Assembly: GCF_004343035.1 (NCBI RefSeq)
Contig: NZ_SMCQ01000011.1
Location: 19,613-83,612, forward strand
Source of the DNA: Longibaculum muris
GTDB lineage: Bacteria > Bacillota_I > Bacilli_A > Erysipelotrichales > Coprobacillaceae
Length of the DNA stretch: 64,000 nucleotides
Reading direction: 5' to 3'
Shown here: positions 43,174 through 52,345 of the stretch, piece after piece
Layout: every line of letters begins with the position of its first letter
Position numbering within the stretch: position 1 is the stretch's first letter
The notes under the pieces: model-generated
Database searches by the model: none
What the model saw: the letters and a program-made list of their open reading frames with translations, nothing else
Told to the model about the DNA's origin: nothing
Translations under genes and position numbers: made by a program

Positions 43174-45087
43174 ATGAATTTAAACAAAAAAGAAATTGAA
43201 ATCATTAAACTACTTATTTCATCTTCAAATTACATATCTTCTTATGATATAGCGACTGCAACAGGAATCAATCGACGACTTGTTAGAGATGAGATGACTA
43301 ATATTAAAACTATCTTAAAAACACTAGGTTATGAATTAATTTCTAAAACTTCTAAAGGATATATTATCGAAGGAAAATCATCACATTCCTTACAAGCCTT
43401 AGCTGATATTATTGAAGATGCAGAAAGACAGCGTGAATCAGTTTTCCCTACCCTTCCCTGGGAAAGACGAAACTATATTCAAAAAAGATTAATTGAAGCT
43501 GATGGTTATGTAAAAATTGATGATTTAGCTGATGAACTTTTGATTAGTCGTTCTACCATTTCTAGTGATTTAAAGAAAGCTAGACATGATATTAAAAAGT
43601 ATGGTTTAACAATGAAACAAAAACCTAATTATGGAATATGTATCGTTGGTGATGAAGCGAATAAAAGAAAACCTATTTGTGATTATCAGTTTACAAATTT
43701 AAGACAATCTGAGATGTTTTATGATTATTTAAATTCGTTTATTGCAAGTGTTGATTCTTTGGAATATGGAATTTTAGAGATTATTAAAAAACATCAAGTA
43801 GAGATGTCAGATATTGCTTTATGTGATTTTCTTTTAAGTTTATCAATAAGTATTATGCGTATTTTAGCTGGACATACGATTACTCATCCTCAAGATTTAA
43901 CCTTAATTGAAAGACGTAGTGAATTTGCCTGTGCACGTGATATTGCTCATTTTATTGAAGAAAAAAATCAATGTGAAATTAATGAATATGAAATCAATCA
44001 AATTGCTATTGAGCTTATTTGTAAACGTTCATCAAAAGGAACAACCCCTAAAAATGTACCTGAGGTTGCACATCTTGTCAATGAGATCTTAGCTGAAATC
44101 TATCAACAAACATTACTCACATTTACCGATGAAAAGTTCCATACTGTTTTTACCCTTTATATTGAAGCCGCGCTTATTCGTTTAACTTATCATGAAAAAA
44201 TTAGAAATCCTCTCTATGATGAATTAAAAACAACTTATCCACTTGCTTATGAGCTTGCTCAAATCACTTCTTCAGTCATTGAAAAACATTTACACCAATC
44301 TCTTTCAATGAGTGAATTGGCTTTCTTTGCTATTATCTTTAACACTGCTATTAATCGTAAAACAACCAACAAAAAGAAAGTCTTACTATTATGTGGCTTA
44401 GGTGGTGGAGCTGAAGATTTGACATCTTATCAGATTTTAGATCGTTTTGAAAGTCAAATTGATATTGTCAAAACATCTCAATATTATAAATTACCTGATG
44501 AAGATTTAAGTCAATATGATTTTATTATTTCAACTGTTCCTATTCATAAAAAACTAGCTATTCCTTATATCAATATTTCACAAATCATTAGTCAAGAAGA
44601 CTTAGATAAAATAGATAATTACTTATCTTATTTATTCAATAAAAATAGAATGGAAACACTATTCCATCCTCAATTATATAAAACCAATGTCAAAGTTCGT
44701 CATAAATCAGATATTGTCAATGAATTTTATAAAATGCTCAAAACTCAATATCCAACAATTAAAGAATCATTTAAAAATAATCTAATTATTAAAGATCAAA
44801 GTACAATGATTCATTATCGTCATAAAATTGGTTTATTAAAACTCAATAAACCTTTAAACAACAATAATATTTTAGCAGTCTTATTATTAAACAAACCAAT
44901 CCTATGGGATAAAAAAGAATTACAAATGATTATTCTTTTCTCTTGTAGTGATAATAATAATTATATTTATAATACAATTTCTAATACACTTATGAATCTT
45001 TCTTTAAAAGAAAAGGATATCCAAAATCTTTTTGAAGATTCTAGTTATCCACTCTTTTTAAAAACAATGATTCAAAATCAATCATAA
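43174..45087 (+). CDS. PRD-containing transcriptional activator with EIIB and EIIA-like domains
   Basis: 637 residues, GGGAGGG ribosome site. Two N-terminal winged-helix parts (about 1-60, 85-130), PRD1 and PRD2 (about 175-400), an EIIB-like domain with the CGLGGG phosphate loop near 408, and a C-terminal EIIA-like domain (about 500-635) whose usual active-site His context is poorly kept (IHYRHKIGLL). LicR/ManR type: activity set by phosphorylation from PTS. Divergent from PTS IIC, its likely target. Confidence 0.9.
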   Translation: MNLNKKEIEIIKLLISSSNYISSYDIATATGINRRLVRDEMTNIKTILKTLGYELISKTSKGYIIEGKSSHSLQALADIIEDAERQRESVFPTLPWERRNYIQKRLIEADGYVKIDDLADELLISRSTISSDLKKARHDIKKYGLTMKQKPNYGICIVGDEANKRKPICDYQFTNLRQSEMFYDYLNSFIASVDSLEYGILEIIKKHQVEMSDIALCDFLLSLSISIMRILAGHTITHPQDLTLIERRSEFACARDIAHFIEEKNQCEINEYEINQIAIELICKRSSKGTTPKNVPEVAHLVNEILAEIYQQTLLTFTDEKFHTVFTLYIEAALIRLTYHEKIRNPLYDELKTTYPLAYELAQITSSVIEKHLHQSLSMSELAFFAIIFNTAINRKTTNKKKVLLLCGLGGGAEDLTSYQILDRFESQIDIVKTSQYYKLPDEDLSQYDFIISTVPIHKKLAIPYINISQIISQEDLDKIDNYLSYLFNKNRMETLFHPQLYKTNVKVRHKSDIVNEFYKMLKTQYPTIKESFKNNLIIKDQSTMIHYRHKIGLLKLNKPLNNNNILAVLLLNKPILWDKKELQMIILFSCSDNNNYIYNTISNTLMNLSLKEKDIQNLFEDSSYPLFLKTMIQNQS

Positions 45088-45088
45088 G

Positions 45089-45113
45089 GAATAGTCACTA
45101 TTCCTTTTTATAA
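45089..45113. terminator. Convergent terminator
   Basis: AAGGAATAG and CTATTCCTT around TCA, followed by TTTTT, shared with the mrp gene. Confidence 0.8.
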
Positions 45114-45929
45114 ATCTTTCACTTGTTTATCAAATTCTTCTAACCATTCAGATTGATATTCCTCAATCGCACCCATATCAGATAATTTAGTTAACTCACT
45201 ATCTAATGGTAATTGTCCTAAAATATTTAAATCATATTTATCAGCAACATCTTTTAAATGACTATGACCAAAAACATAAATCTTATGTCCACAATCAGGA
45301 CACTCTACATAACTCATATTTTCTACAATCCCTAAAATTGGAATATTCATTTGTTTTGCCATATTCACAGCCTTAGAAACAATCATACTTACAAGTTCTT
45401 GTGGGCTTGTCACAATCACAATACCATCCAATGGTAATGATTGGAAAATTGTTAATGGGACATCTCCTGTTCCTGGTGGCATATCAACAAACATATAGTC
45501 CACTTCACCCCATTGAACATCGCTCCAGAACTGTTTAATCATTCCGGCTAAGATTGGTCCACGCCATACAACAGGATCCTCAGCATTTTCTAACAATAAA
45601 TTTGTAGACATAATCTTTGTCCCTTGTGTTGATACAGCTGGAATGATTTCTTTTCCATTAGAATAAATTTGAGTTCCTTCAACGCCAAAAGTCTTAGCAA
45701 TTGATGGTCCCGTAATATCACCATCTAAAACTGCAACTTGATATCCTTGTCTTTGTTTTAAAACAGCCAATAAAGATGTGATTGAAGATTTCCCAACGCC
45801 ACCTTTACCACTAACAACACCGATAACTTTTTTGACATGAGAATGGGCATTCATAGGTGCTAAAAAACTTCTTTCAGAACAATCTTCTTGGCATGATCCA
45901 CAATCATGATTACATTCATTACTACTCAT
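45108..45929 (-). CDS. mrp: Mrp/NBP35-family P-loop ATPase, iron-sulfur carrier
   Basis: 273 residues. A Cys-rich N-terminus (Cys 6, 10, 13, 17) as in eukaryote-type Nbp35, deviant Walker A SGKGGVGKSS (40-49), and a C-terminal ECPDCG Cys pair that carries the Fe-S cluster. Ribosome site GGAGAGA. Confidence 0.92.
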   Translation of the reverse strand: MSSNECNHDCGSCQEDCSERSFLAPMNAHSHVKKVIGVVSGKGGVGKSSITSLLAVLKQRQGYQVAVLDGDITGPSIAKTFGVEGTQIYSNGKEIIPAVSTQGTKIMSTNLLLENAEDPVVWRGPILAGMIKQFWSDVQWGEVDYMFVDMPPGTGDVPLTIFQSLPLDGIVIVTSPQELVSMIVSKAVNMAKQMNIPILGIVENMSYVECPDCGHKIYVFGHSHLKDVADKYDLNILGQLPLDSELTKLSDMGAIEEYQSEWLEEFDKQVKDL

Positions 45930-45952
45930 ACTATCTCTCCTTCATGTTTATT

Positions 45953-45981
45953 ATTCTACTACATATTTTAAAATTATTCAA
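45953..45981 (-). promoter_or_regulatory. mrp promoter
   Basis: On the minus strand TTGAAT, 17 bp, TAGAAT. Confidence 0.55.
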
Positions 45982-45994
45982 AGGATGTGGTTTT

Positions 45995-46855
45995 TTAAGA
46001 TTGAATATACTCTTTTTTAAAAGTAAAACCTCTCCCTCTGACTTCATTAACTTTACTAACAACCATAAAAGCATGTTCATCAATACTTAAAACTAACTCA
46101 TTTAATTTTGGTAATTCACGATTAGAAACAACACTCATAATCACTGGATATTCATTTTTCATATATCCTGAAATAGACTTTAACATTGTTGTTCCACGAT
46201 CTAATTCTTGAATAATTGCATTATTAATTTCAACATATTTAGCAGATACAATCATCACTTCTGTTTGAGCTTTTCCAACCACCAATACTTTATCTAAAAT
46301 AATGGTATAAGTTGCAACTAAAACAATACCATATAAAACCATTTCTCGATCTGTATAGAATACTTGCATTAATAAAATTAAAAAATCAAAGGCATACATT
46401 GAAACCGATACTGGAAGTCCTATTTTTTTATTAATAACTAGTGGTGGAATATCCATTCCTCCTGTTGATGCATTACATTTAATAACAATACCAATTGCAC
46501 TTCCAATTAAAACTCCACCTAAGATTGCTGCTAATAAGGGATCCGTTGTTAATTGAGTATAACCAATTGTATTTTCAAATACACTTAAAATAAATGGAAA
46601 ATAAAAAGTACTAATCAATGTTGATAAAGCAAAAGCCTTCCCTAAAAAAATAAATCCTACGACAAACATTCCAATATTAAAAATTGATACAAATGCTGTA
46701 ATAGGAATATGAAAAACATGATTGGCAGCAATTGCCAAACCAGTTGAACCACCAGTAATTAAACCATTTGGAACAATGAACAATAATACTGCTAAAGCAT
46801 AAATTGTATTTCCTAATAAAACTCCTATTATATTTTTTACCATCTTACTAGACAT
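45995..46855 (-). CDS. YitT-family membrane protein
   Basis: 286 residues from the ATG after GGAGGTTGATT. Five or six membrane helices, with LLFIVPNGLITGGSTGLA and KCNASTGGMDI, the typical YitT motifs, and a C-terminal DUF2179 domain (about 205-285). Role unknown, possibly transport. Confidence 0.9.
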   Translation of the reverse strand: MSSKMVKNIIGVLLGNTIYALAVLLFIVPNGLITGGSTGLAIAANHVFHIPITAFVSIFNIGMFVVGFIFLGKAFALSTLISTFYFPFILSVFENTIGYTQLTTDPLLAAILGGVLIGSAIGIVIKCNASTGGMDIPPLVINKKIGLPVSVSMYAFDFLILLMQVFYTDREMVLYGIVLVATYTIILDKVLVVGKAQTEVMIVSAKYVEINNAIIQELDRGTTMLKSISGYMKNEYPVIMSVVSNRELPKLNELVLSIDEHAFMVVSKVNEVRGRGFTFKKEYIQS

Positions 46856-46923
46856 AATCAACCTCCTATAAAACCCTGAGCTATTATATCATGTTTTTGT
46901 ATAAAATACGATACTGGTCCCAC

Positions 46924-46958
46924 AATAAATATGATATATTTTTTTAAACATATTTATT
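46924..46958. promoter_or_regulatory. 10-bp inverted repeat upstream of the DUF885 gene
   Basis: AATAAATATG and CATATTTATT, 15 bp apart, in the divergent space between YitT and DUF885 genes. Confidence 0.4.
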
Positions 46959-47007
46959 GATTGATGATTATTTTTTAAAACGTTATACTTATATGAGGAG
47001 GGTATTT

Positions 47008-48774
47008 ATGAAACATATTAAAAAAATAATGCTTATTTTTTTATCTCTTATAATGTTTTTTTCTTTATCAGCTTGTCAATTAGATAATGATAAAGATGTT
47101 CAAAAAGAGTTTGATACTTTTATTCAAAATGAATTTATAAAGACTATGGAAAGTGATTATACTTCATCCCATATCTTACTTATCAATCCAAAAGATTATG
47201 GAGTTGATGTTAAAAAAATAAAAGTTACTTTAGGTGAATATATTAATGATGAACAAATCCAAAAAGATAAAAAAGAATTGGTTAATACACTTAAGACATT
47301 AAAATCATTTAAGCGTAGTGATTTAACTGATGAACAAAAAGATACTTATGATATTTTCTCATTTGAATATAAAATTTATAATCAGTTAAATGATGAGCGA
47401 TTTGATGATTATCAACAATTATTTGAAAGTATGACCGGTATTCATTATCAATTACCTACAATGCTTGCTGATTGGCAATTACGTAATGAACAAGATGTCA
47501 AAGATTTAATTATTTTAGTTAATGATGTGAAACCTTATATGGATGCTGCTTTAGAATATACAAAGAAACAAGAAGAAAAAGGGTTATTAATGGTTGATAT
47601 AGATAGTATTATTGATTATTGTCAACAAATTATTAAGAGTGGTAAAAGGAGTGCTGTCTTACAATCAATGAATACAAGTATTGATGAGCTTAATTTAGAA
47701 AGAAGTCAAAGTATAGATTATAAAAAGCAACTAGAGGAAGCCTTTGTTCAATCTTTTATTCCTGCCTATCAAGATATTATAAATGTAATGAAAGCTTTTC
47801 CATCTGGAAAGAATAATACTGAAGGATATGCAAAGTTTAAATATGGTAAAGAATACTATGAATTGTTGTTACAGAAAAATTGTGGTTCTACTAAATCTGT
47901 TTTACAAATACAAAATATGATGAAAGCTGCCTATAATAATCATGTAGCTCGTTTACAAGAGATTGTTAGTGAAAATCCTGATATTATTAATCAAAAAGAG
48001 CCTCAGACAAAATATCAGAATTATTCACAAATCTTAAATGATATTCAAAAAAATTTATTTAATGATTTCCCTGAAGTTAAAAATATTGCTTATCAGATTC
48101 AAGATGTCAATGAAGAATTAGCATCTTCTTCAGGAGTTGCTGCATATTTCAATATTCCCGCATTAGACAGTAAAGAGAAAAAACAATTACGTGTGAATCC
48201 CAAATCTGCTAATATTTCATCTATTTCTACTTATCAAACTGTTGCCCATGAAGGATTTCCTGGACACATGTATCAATATGCTTATATGTACGAAAATCAA
48301 ACGACACCTTATCGCAAAGCACTTGCTAATAGTAATGCTTATGTTGAAGGATATGCTGTTTATTCACAATATTATGCTAATAAATATCTTAAAGATGTTA
48401 ATCAAACTTATTTAGAAATGCTTAAAGAAAATGAGATGGCTACTTATTGTATAATTATCTTAGCTGATATTGGTATTCATTATGAAGGTTGGTCTTTTAA
48501 TAAATTTAAAGATTTTCTTAAAGTATCTGGACTTGATTATGGTAATGAGAAAACTTTTAAAAAACAATATTTACAATTACAAGCTAACCCAGCAACCTTT
48601 GAACCATATTATGTTGGTTGTGAAGAATTTCTAGCTCTTAAAAGAAAAGCACAAAAGAAACTTGGCAACAAATTCAAAGATATTGACTTCCATAAGGCTA
48701 TTTTAAAAAGTGGAAACGCACCATTTAGCGTTATCGAAAAAAATGTGAATGAATACATTCAAAGTACAAAATAA
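47008..48774 (+). CDS. DUF885-family lipoprotein, putative metallopeptidase
   Basis: 588 residues from the ATG after GAGGAGG. Signal peptide with lipobox LSAC (about 23-26). The C-terminal half has VAHEGFPGHMYQY, a zinc-peptidase-like H-E-x-x-P-G-H, plus EGYAVYSQYYA, as in DUF885 proteins. Likely a surface-anchored peptidase. Confidence 0.88.
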   Translation: MKHIKKIMLIFLSLIMFFSLSACQLDNDKDVQKEFDTFIQNEFIKTMESDYTSSHILLINPKDYGVDVKKIKVTLGEYINDEQIQKDKKELVNTLKTLKSFKRSDLTDEQKDTYDIFSFEYKIYNQLNDERFDDYQQLFESMTGIHYQLPTMLADWQLRNEQDVKDLIILVNDVKPYMDAALEYTKKQEEKGLLMVDIDSIIDYCQQIIKSGKRSAVLQSMNTSIDELNLERSQSIDYKKQLEEAFVQSFIPAYQDIINVMKAFPSGKNNTEGYAKFKYGKEYYELLLQKNCGSTKSVLQIQNMMKAAYNNHVARLQEIVSENPDIINQKEPQTKYQNYSQILNDIQKNLFNDFPEVKNIAYQIQDVNEELASSSGVAAYFNIPALDSKEKKQLRVNPKSANISSISTYQTVAHEGFPGHMYQYAYMYENQTTPYRKALANSNAYVEGYAVYSQYYANKYLKDVNQTYLEMLKENEMATYCIIILADIGIHYEGWSFNKFKDFLKVSGLDYGNEKTFKKQYLQLQANPATFEPYYVGCEEFLALKRKAQKKLGNKFKDIDFHKAILKSGNAPFSVIEKNVNEYIQSTK

Positions 48775-48810
48775 GAGAACTTTATCCCTGGAGATGAAGT
48801 TCTCTTTTTA
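48775..48810 (+). terminator. DUF885 gene terminator
   Basis: AGAGAACTT and AAGTTCTCT, then TTTTT. Confidence 0.85.
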
Positions 48811-48888
48811 TATTATTTTATCAATTTTACCATTAAATTCCATTTAAATATCGTTTTCGACAAATTATGCAAATCTATAATTAAATAT

Positions 48889-48917
48889 ATTGTAAACGCT
48901 ATTATTTTGTTATACAA
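48889..48917 (+). promoter_or_regulatory. Promoter of RpiR regulator 2
   Basis: TTGTAA, 17 bp, TACAAT. Confidence 0.55.
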
Positions 48918-49006
48918 TATTGAAGCATTAGAAGATATTCTTATTTTGAATGAATATTTAGATTTTAATAATTCACTAATAAATTGACAGAAAGGAGAAA
49001 GTAAAG

Positions 49007-49822
49007 TTGATAAAACTTTACAATGTGATGAATATGGCTGGCTTTATTTACAAACTACAAAATATTATTAACGCATCACCAGAAAATGATGATACTGACA
49101 TTATTCTTGCAAGATGCCTGCTAAAGAATATAAATTCTATTACTCACAAAACATCACTACAAGATTTTGCAAATATTTGTTATACTTCACAATCAAGTAT
49201 AAGTCGATTTGCCCAAAAAATAGGTTATAGTAGTTTTAATGCTTTTAAATCTGATTGTTTAAATGTTCAAGAAGAATTACAAGAGCTTGCTATTGACAAT
49301 GCTGCATTTCAAGATATTGATTTTAATAAATATACATCTGATATTTCTCATTGTCTTTTGCAAATGCAAAATGATTTTCCTTTAAGTGAATTAGAGCAAA
49401 TCTGTGATTTCATTCATGATGCTAAACGTATTTTAATTTTTGCAACACATATTCCTGGTGATCTAGGAAATATTTTACAAAGAGGATTACTGACAACTGG
49501 TAAGTTTGTTGAATTTTATCCACGCAAAGAACATCAAATGAAAGTTGCTAAAGAAATACAAAAAGATGATTTGTGTATTTTTATATCATTAGAAGGAACC
49601 TTATTGATGGAAAAAACAATAACAATTCCAGCAATCATGTCATCTTCAACATCTATTTTAATTACTCAAAATGTACATACAAAATTCTCACAACATTTTA
49701 CAAAAGTCATTGGTTTAGGAAAACATGATCATGAAACAATCGGTAAATATAAATTATTATTCTTTATTGATTGCTTGTTACATCAATATTACCATAAATA
49801 TGTTATTCAACATTTAAAATAA
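49007..49822 (+). CDS. RpiR/MurR-family regulator 2
   Basis: 271 residues, TTG start 9 nt after AAAGGAG; the next ATG (49028) is too far from a ribosome site. Helix-turn-helix YTSQSSISRFAQKIGYSSFNAF and a divergent SIS domain (about 125-250). No metabolic gene adjoins it, so its target is unclear. Confidence 0.85.
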   Translation: MIKLYNVMNMAGFIYKLQNIINASPENDDTDIILARCLLKNINSITHKTSLQDFANICYTSQSSISRFAQKIGYSSFNAFKSDCLNVQEELQELAIDNAAFQDIDFNKYTSDISHCLLQMQNDFPLSELEQICDFIHDAKRILIFATHIPGDLGNILQRGLLTTGKFVEFYPRKEHQMKVAKEIQKDDLCIFISLEGTLLMEKTITIPAIMSSSTSILITQNVHTKFSQHFTKVIGLGKHDHETIGKYKLLFFIDCLLHQYYHKYVIQHLK

Positions 49823-49855
49823 AACTGTAATAAAATATGACTTTATTAACCATTT

Positions 49856-49925
49856 AAATCACCTTTCCTCTCTTAATAATGATAGCTTTAACAGCTTCGT
49901 TATACAGGAAAGGTGATTTTCTTTA
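49856..49925 (+). terminator. Long-stem terminator of RpiR regulator 2
   Basis: AAATCACCTTTCC (49856-49868) and GGAAAGGTGATTT (49907-49919), 13 bp perfect, with a 38-nt loop and a T-rich tail. Confidence 0.65.
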
Positions 49926-49991
49926 TATAACTTCTTTTCTTTCATCCATACAGCATAATTGATGATAATACAGCCGTAGACCTTGTGCCAT
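49923..49991 (-). CDS. Possible 22-residue peptide in the decayed element
   Basis: MAQGLRLYYHQLCCMDERKE-type peptide with an AAAGGAG ribosome site 7 nt upstream. Short and unrecognised. It lies past the terminator of the next gene upstream, so expression is doubtful. Confidence 0.25.
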   Translation of the reverse strand: MAQGLRLYYHQLCCMDERKEVI

Positions 49992-50007
49992 GTTATGCTC
50001 CTTTCAA

Positions 50008-50034
50008 GTAAAATAAAAACCGACTACTTGTCGG
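50008..50034 (-). terminator. Terminator of the 80-residue protein gene
   Basis: On the minus strand AAAGCCGAC, AAGTA, GTCGGTTTTTATTTT. Confidence 0.8.
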
Positions 50035-50266
50035 CTTTAAATACTGCTGATTTATCCGGATTCGAATCATCTAATAGCATTCCTAGTGTTTCCATCATTC
50101 CTATTGGATAAATAGATCTGATTTCCTCTTTAGGATGATCTTCCTTAATAAATTGTTTCATATCCTCATATAACTGTTCTGCTTCTTTTCTAGTAACTAG
50201 TAATGGTTCTTCACTAGTTTTAAAAATCAAATCAAATCTTCTAACAATATCTTTATACTCCTGCAC
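50024..50266 (-). CDS. Hypothetical 80-residue acidic protein
   Basis: Soluble, helical (YKDIVRRFDLIFKTSEEPLL, EAEQLYEDMKQFIKEDHPKE), no family recognised. In a stretch of mobile-element remnants; may be a leftover cargo gene. Ribosome site is weak. Confidence 0.45.
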   Translation of the reverse strand: MQEYKDIVRRFDLIFKTSEEPLLVTRKEAEQLYEDMKQFIKEDHPKEEIRSIYPIGMMETLGMLLDDSNPDKSAVFKADK

Positions 50267-50360
50267 AATTAATCACTCTCCATCAACAAAATATTAATAC
50301 TAATTCATTTAGTTTCCCCATTAAATCAATATCGCCTTTTTTCATCATTGTATCATGGAT

Positions 50361-50552
50361 CTAGTTTCCAAGCCAGGCCCTTCTTTCAGGAACGTCTTGT
50401 AAAAATAATTCTTTAGCAAAACTAAATTTTTTATTATGTCTCGCTTTTGCATTTATTTCGCGAAGTGTATTAACAAGTTCATCATATTGGCTATATATAC
50501 CTTCTTTTTCGCTTATTTCTTGAGCCAAAAATTGTATACTCCTTTCTTCCAT
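50361..50552 (-). CDS. Hypothetical 63-residue protein or fragment
   Basis: Begins MEERSIQFLAQEISEKEG and ends DVPERRAWLGN. A longer frame to 50687 exists but overlaps the integrase remnant on the other strand and looks random. No ribosome site, no family. Weak support. Confidence 0.25.
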   Translation of the reverse strand: MEERSIQFLAQEISEKEGIYSQYDELVNTLREINAKARHNKKFSFAKELFLQDVPERRAWLGN

Positions 50553-50558
50553 TTTTGA

Positions 50559-51293
50559 AAAACGTGTTTTTATTATGATTGTAAAAAAAGACGAGAAAAC
50601 AAAAAATGGTACTTCTATAGAAAATATAAAGACACCATGACAAACAAATATAAAGATTATAAAAGACTTGATTTTAAACCTAAGCAAGAATCCAAGTTTA
50701 CAGAATCTGAATTTCTAAAAACTTTTCTTATACACCCAAAAAGGAAATGAAGTGACTCATCATATAATTCATTAGTAAATAAGATCAATAAACATATAAG
50801 ACCATACTTTGATAACACGGCCATAAAAGATATCAAAACATGGAAAGATGAAACAAACGCAAAGAATCATTCACAAAAATACAAAAGAGATATCTTCATT
50901 ATATTATCAACTATCTTCAATTTTTCTGAAAAGTATTATGAAACGGATAATAATTGTCTTGAAATCGAAGAAAATTTCAAAGATCCTGCAGAGCATAAAA
51001 AGAAAATGCTATTTTGGACTATTGAAGAATTCTAGCAATTCGATAATGTTATTGATAATCTAGAATGTAAAACATTATTCAATTTCTTACATTGGACTGG
51101 ATGTCGACGTGGGGATGCATTAGCACTAAACTGGAATGACTTTACATCTAGCTTCAAAACTGTAAAGATAAAAAACACAATAAATCAAAAGATTAAAGGA
51201 CAATCTTATAAAATTACTACACCTAAAACAACAATCTCAAACAAAAACATACCAGATGATGATAAATCATTGGACATCATGAATAACAAATAA
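50559..51293 (+). pseudogene. Truncated tyrosine recombinase (phage-type integrase)
   Basis: A single frame with two internal stops (TGA at 50748, TAG at 51033). The N-terminal part (WYFYRKYKDTMTNKYKDYKR) is the arm-binding domain typical of Tn916/phage integrases, the middle is the SAM-like core-binding domain, and TGCRRGDALALNWND is box I with the first catalytic Arg. The frame ends before the His-x-x-Arg box and catalytic Tyr, so the protein is both interrupted and truncated. It lies 60 bp from the 3' end of the tRNA-Leu gene, a usual integration site. Confidence 0.8.
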
Positions 51294-51319
51294 ATTTCAG
51301 CCCATTTTTAATATATAAA

Positions 51320-51345
51320 CAAAAAAACCTTGATATAATCAAGGT
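51320..51345 (-). terminator. Terminator of the tRNA array
   Basis: On the minus strand ACCTTGAT, TA loop, ATCAAGGT, then TTTTTT. Confidence 0.85.
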
Positions 51346-51355
51346 AATTTTCATA

Positions 51356-51438
51356 TGGTGCGGATGACAGGACTTGAACCTGCACGCCGAAGCACTAGAT
51401 CCTAAGTCTAGCGTGTCTGCCAGTTTCACCACATCCGC
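51356..51438 (-). tRNA. tRNA-Leu (TAG)
   Basis: Class II cloverleaf with long variable arm, anticodon TAG, CCA encoded. Last of six tRNAs in one transcript. Confidence 0.95.
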
Positions 51439-51447
51439 ATATTAAGA

Positions 51448-51523
51448 TGGTGACCCGCAGGCGACTCGAACGCCTGACCCTCTGATTAAAAGTCAGATGC
51501 TCTACCGACTGAGCTAGCGGGTC
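51448..51523 (-). tRNA. tRNA-Lys (TTT)
   Basis: Cloverleaf with acceptor GACCCGC, anticodon TTT, CCA encoded. Confidence 0.96.
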
Positions 51524-51529
51524 AAAAAA

Positions 51530-51605
<76 letters not shown>

Positions 51606-51617
51606 TTATAATAAAAA

Positions 51618-51693
51618 TGGTGGAGGTTAACGGGCTCGAACCGCTGACCCTCTGCTTGTAAGGCAGATGCTCTCCCAACTGAGCTAAACCTCC
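51618..51693 (-). tRNA. tRNA-Val (TAC)
   Basis: Cloverleaf with acceptor GGAGGTT, anticodon TAC, CCA encoded. Confidence 0.96.
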
Positions 51694-51701
51694 AAAAAAA
51701 A

Positions 51702-51777
51702 TGGTGACCTGTACGGGATTCGAACCCGTGAATGCATGCGTGAAAGGCATGTGAGTTAACCGTTTCTCCAACAGGCC
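51702..51777 (-). tRNA. tRNA-Glu (TTC)
   Basis: Cloverleaf with acceptor GGCCTGT paired to ACAGGTC (one G-U), anticodon TTC, CCA encoded. Confidence 0.95.
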
Positions 51778-51784
51778 ACAAAAA

Positions 51785-51860
51785 TGGCGCTTGAAGTAGG
51801 ACTCGAACCTACGACCGATCGGTTAACAGCCGATTGCTCTACCAACTGAGCTATTCAAGC
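51785..51860 (-). tRNA. tRNA-Asn (GTT)
   Basis: Cloverleaf with acceptor GCTTGAA, anticodon GTT, CCA encoded. First of the array. Confidence 0.96.
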
Positions 51861-51880
51861 ATCTTTCTTTGTGCTCAATT

Positions 51881-51909
51881 ATATTACCATACTAGATATA
51901 ATAATGCAA
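51881..51909 (-). promoter_or_regulatory. tRNA array promoter
   Basis: On the minus strand TTGCAT, 17 bp, TAATAT. Confidence 0.75.
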
Positions 51910-51918
51910 GTCTTTTTT

Positions 51919-51947
51919 TAAAAAAAGAAGTCATTTTTATGACTTCT
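51919..51947 (-). terminator. Terminator of the MIF-like gene
   Basis: AGAAGTCAT, four bases, ATGACTTCT, then a T-run on the minus strand. The gene's stop codon lies inside. Confidence 0.85.
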
Positions 51948-52287
51948 ATGCTAATTCTCCATTTTTACCCCAATGATCATATTCTTCAATAGTTAAATAT
52001 TGATTTGAAACAGGTACTTTTGTAATCTTTTCAACATCTGCCATGAGTTTTTTAACAAATTCTTGTTGATACTCTAAATCAACATGATGGAACCATTGGC
52101 ATTCAATTTTCATGCAATCTAATTCTTTTCCTTTGAAATACATTACTTGATTATCTTCAATATGAATCATTAGATTTTCTTCTTTTTTGTTAGGTAAGAT
52201 GGAAATAAGTTGACCTGCACTATTCTTTAATGATTGTTCTTGATTAAGTGTAAGTGTTTTTGTAGTTGTAAATTTAATATATGGCAT
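51946..52287 (-). CDS. MIF/phenylpyruvate tautomerase family protein
   Basis: 113 residues. Begins MPYIKF, so Pro is the N-terminal residue after Met removal, as needed for tautomerase activity; NLMIHIEDNQVMYFKGK and the overall length fit the MIF family. Substrate unknown. Single gene. Confidence 0.75.
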   Translation of the reverse strand: MPYIKFTTTKTLTLNQEQSLKNSAGQLISILPNKKEENLMIHIEDNQVMYFKGKELDCMKIECQWFHHVDLEYQQEFVKKLMADVEKITKVPVSNQYLTIEEYDHWGKNGELA

Positions 52288-52345
52288 ATTTCATTCCTCC
52301 CGACTGTTTATTATATATGAATTAACTCAAGAAATATGACGAAAA

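Noticed and set aside
50361..50687. 108-residue minus-strand gene
   Set aside because: Its first 45 codons overlap the integrase remnant and have random composition; only the last 63 codons are kept as a weak call.
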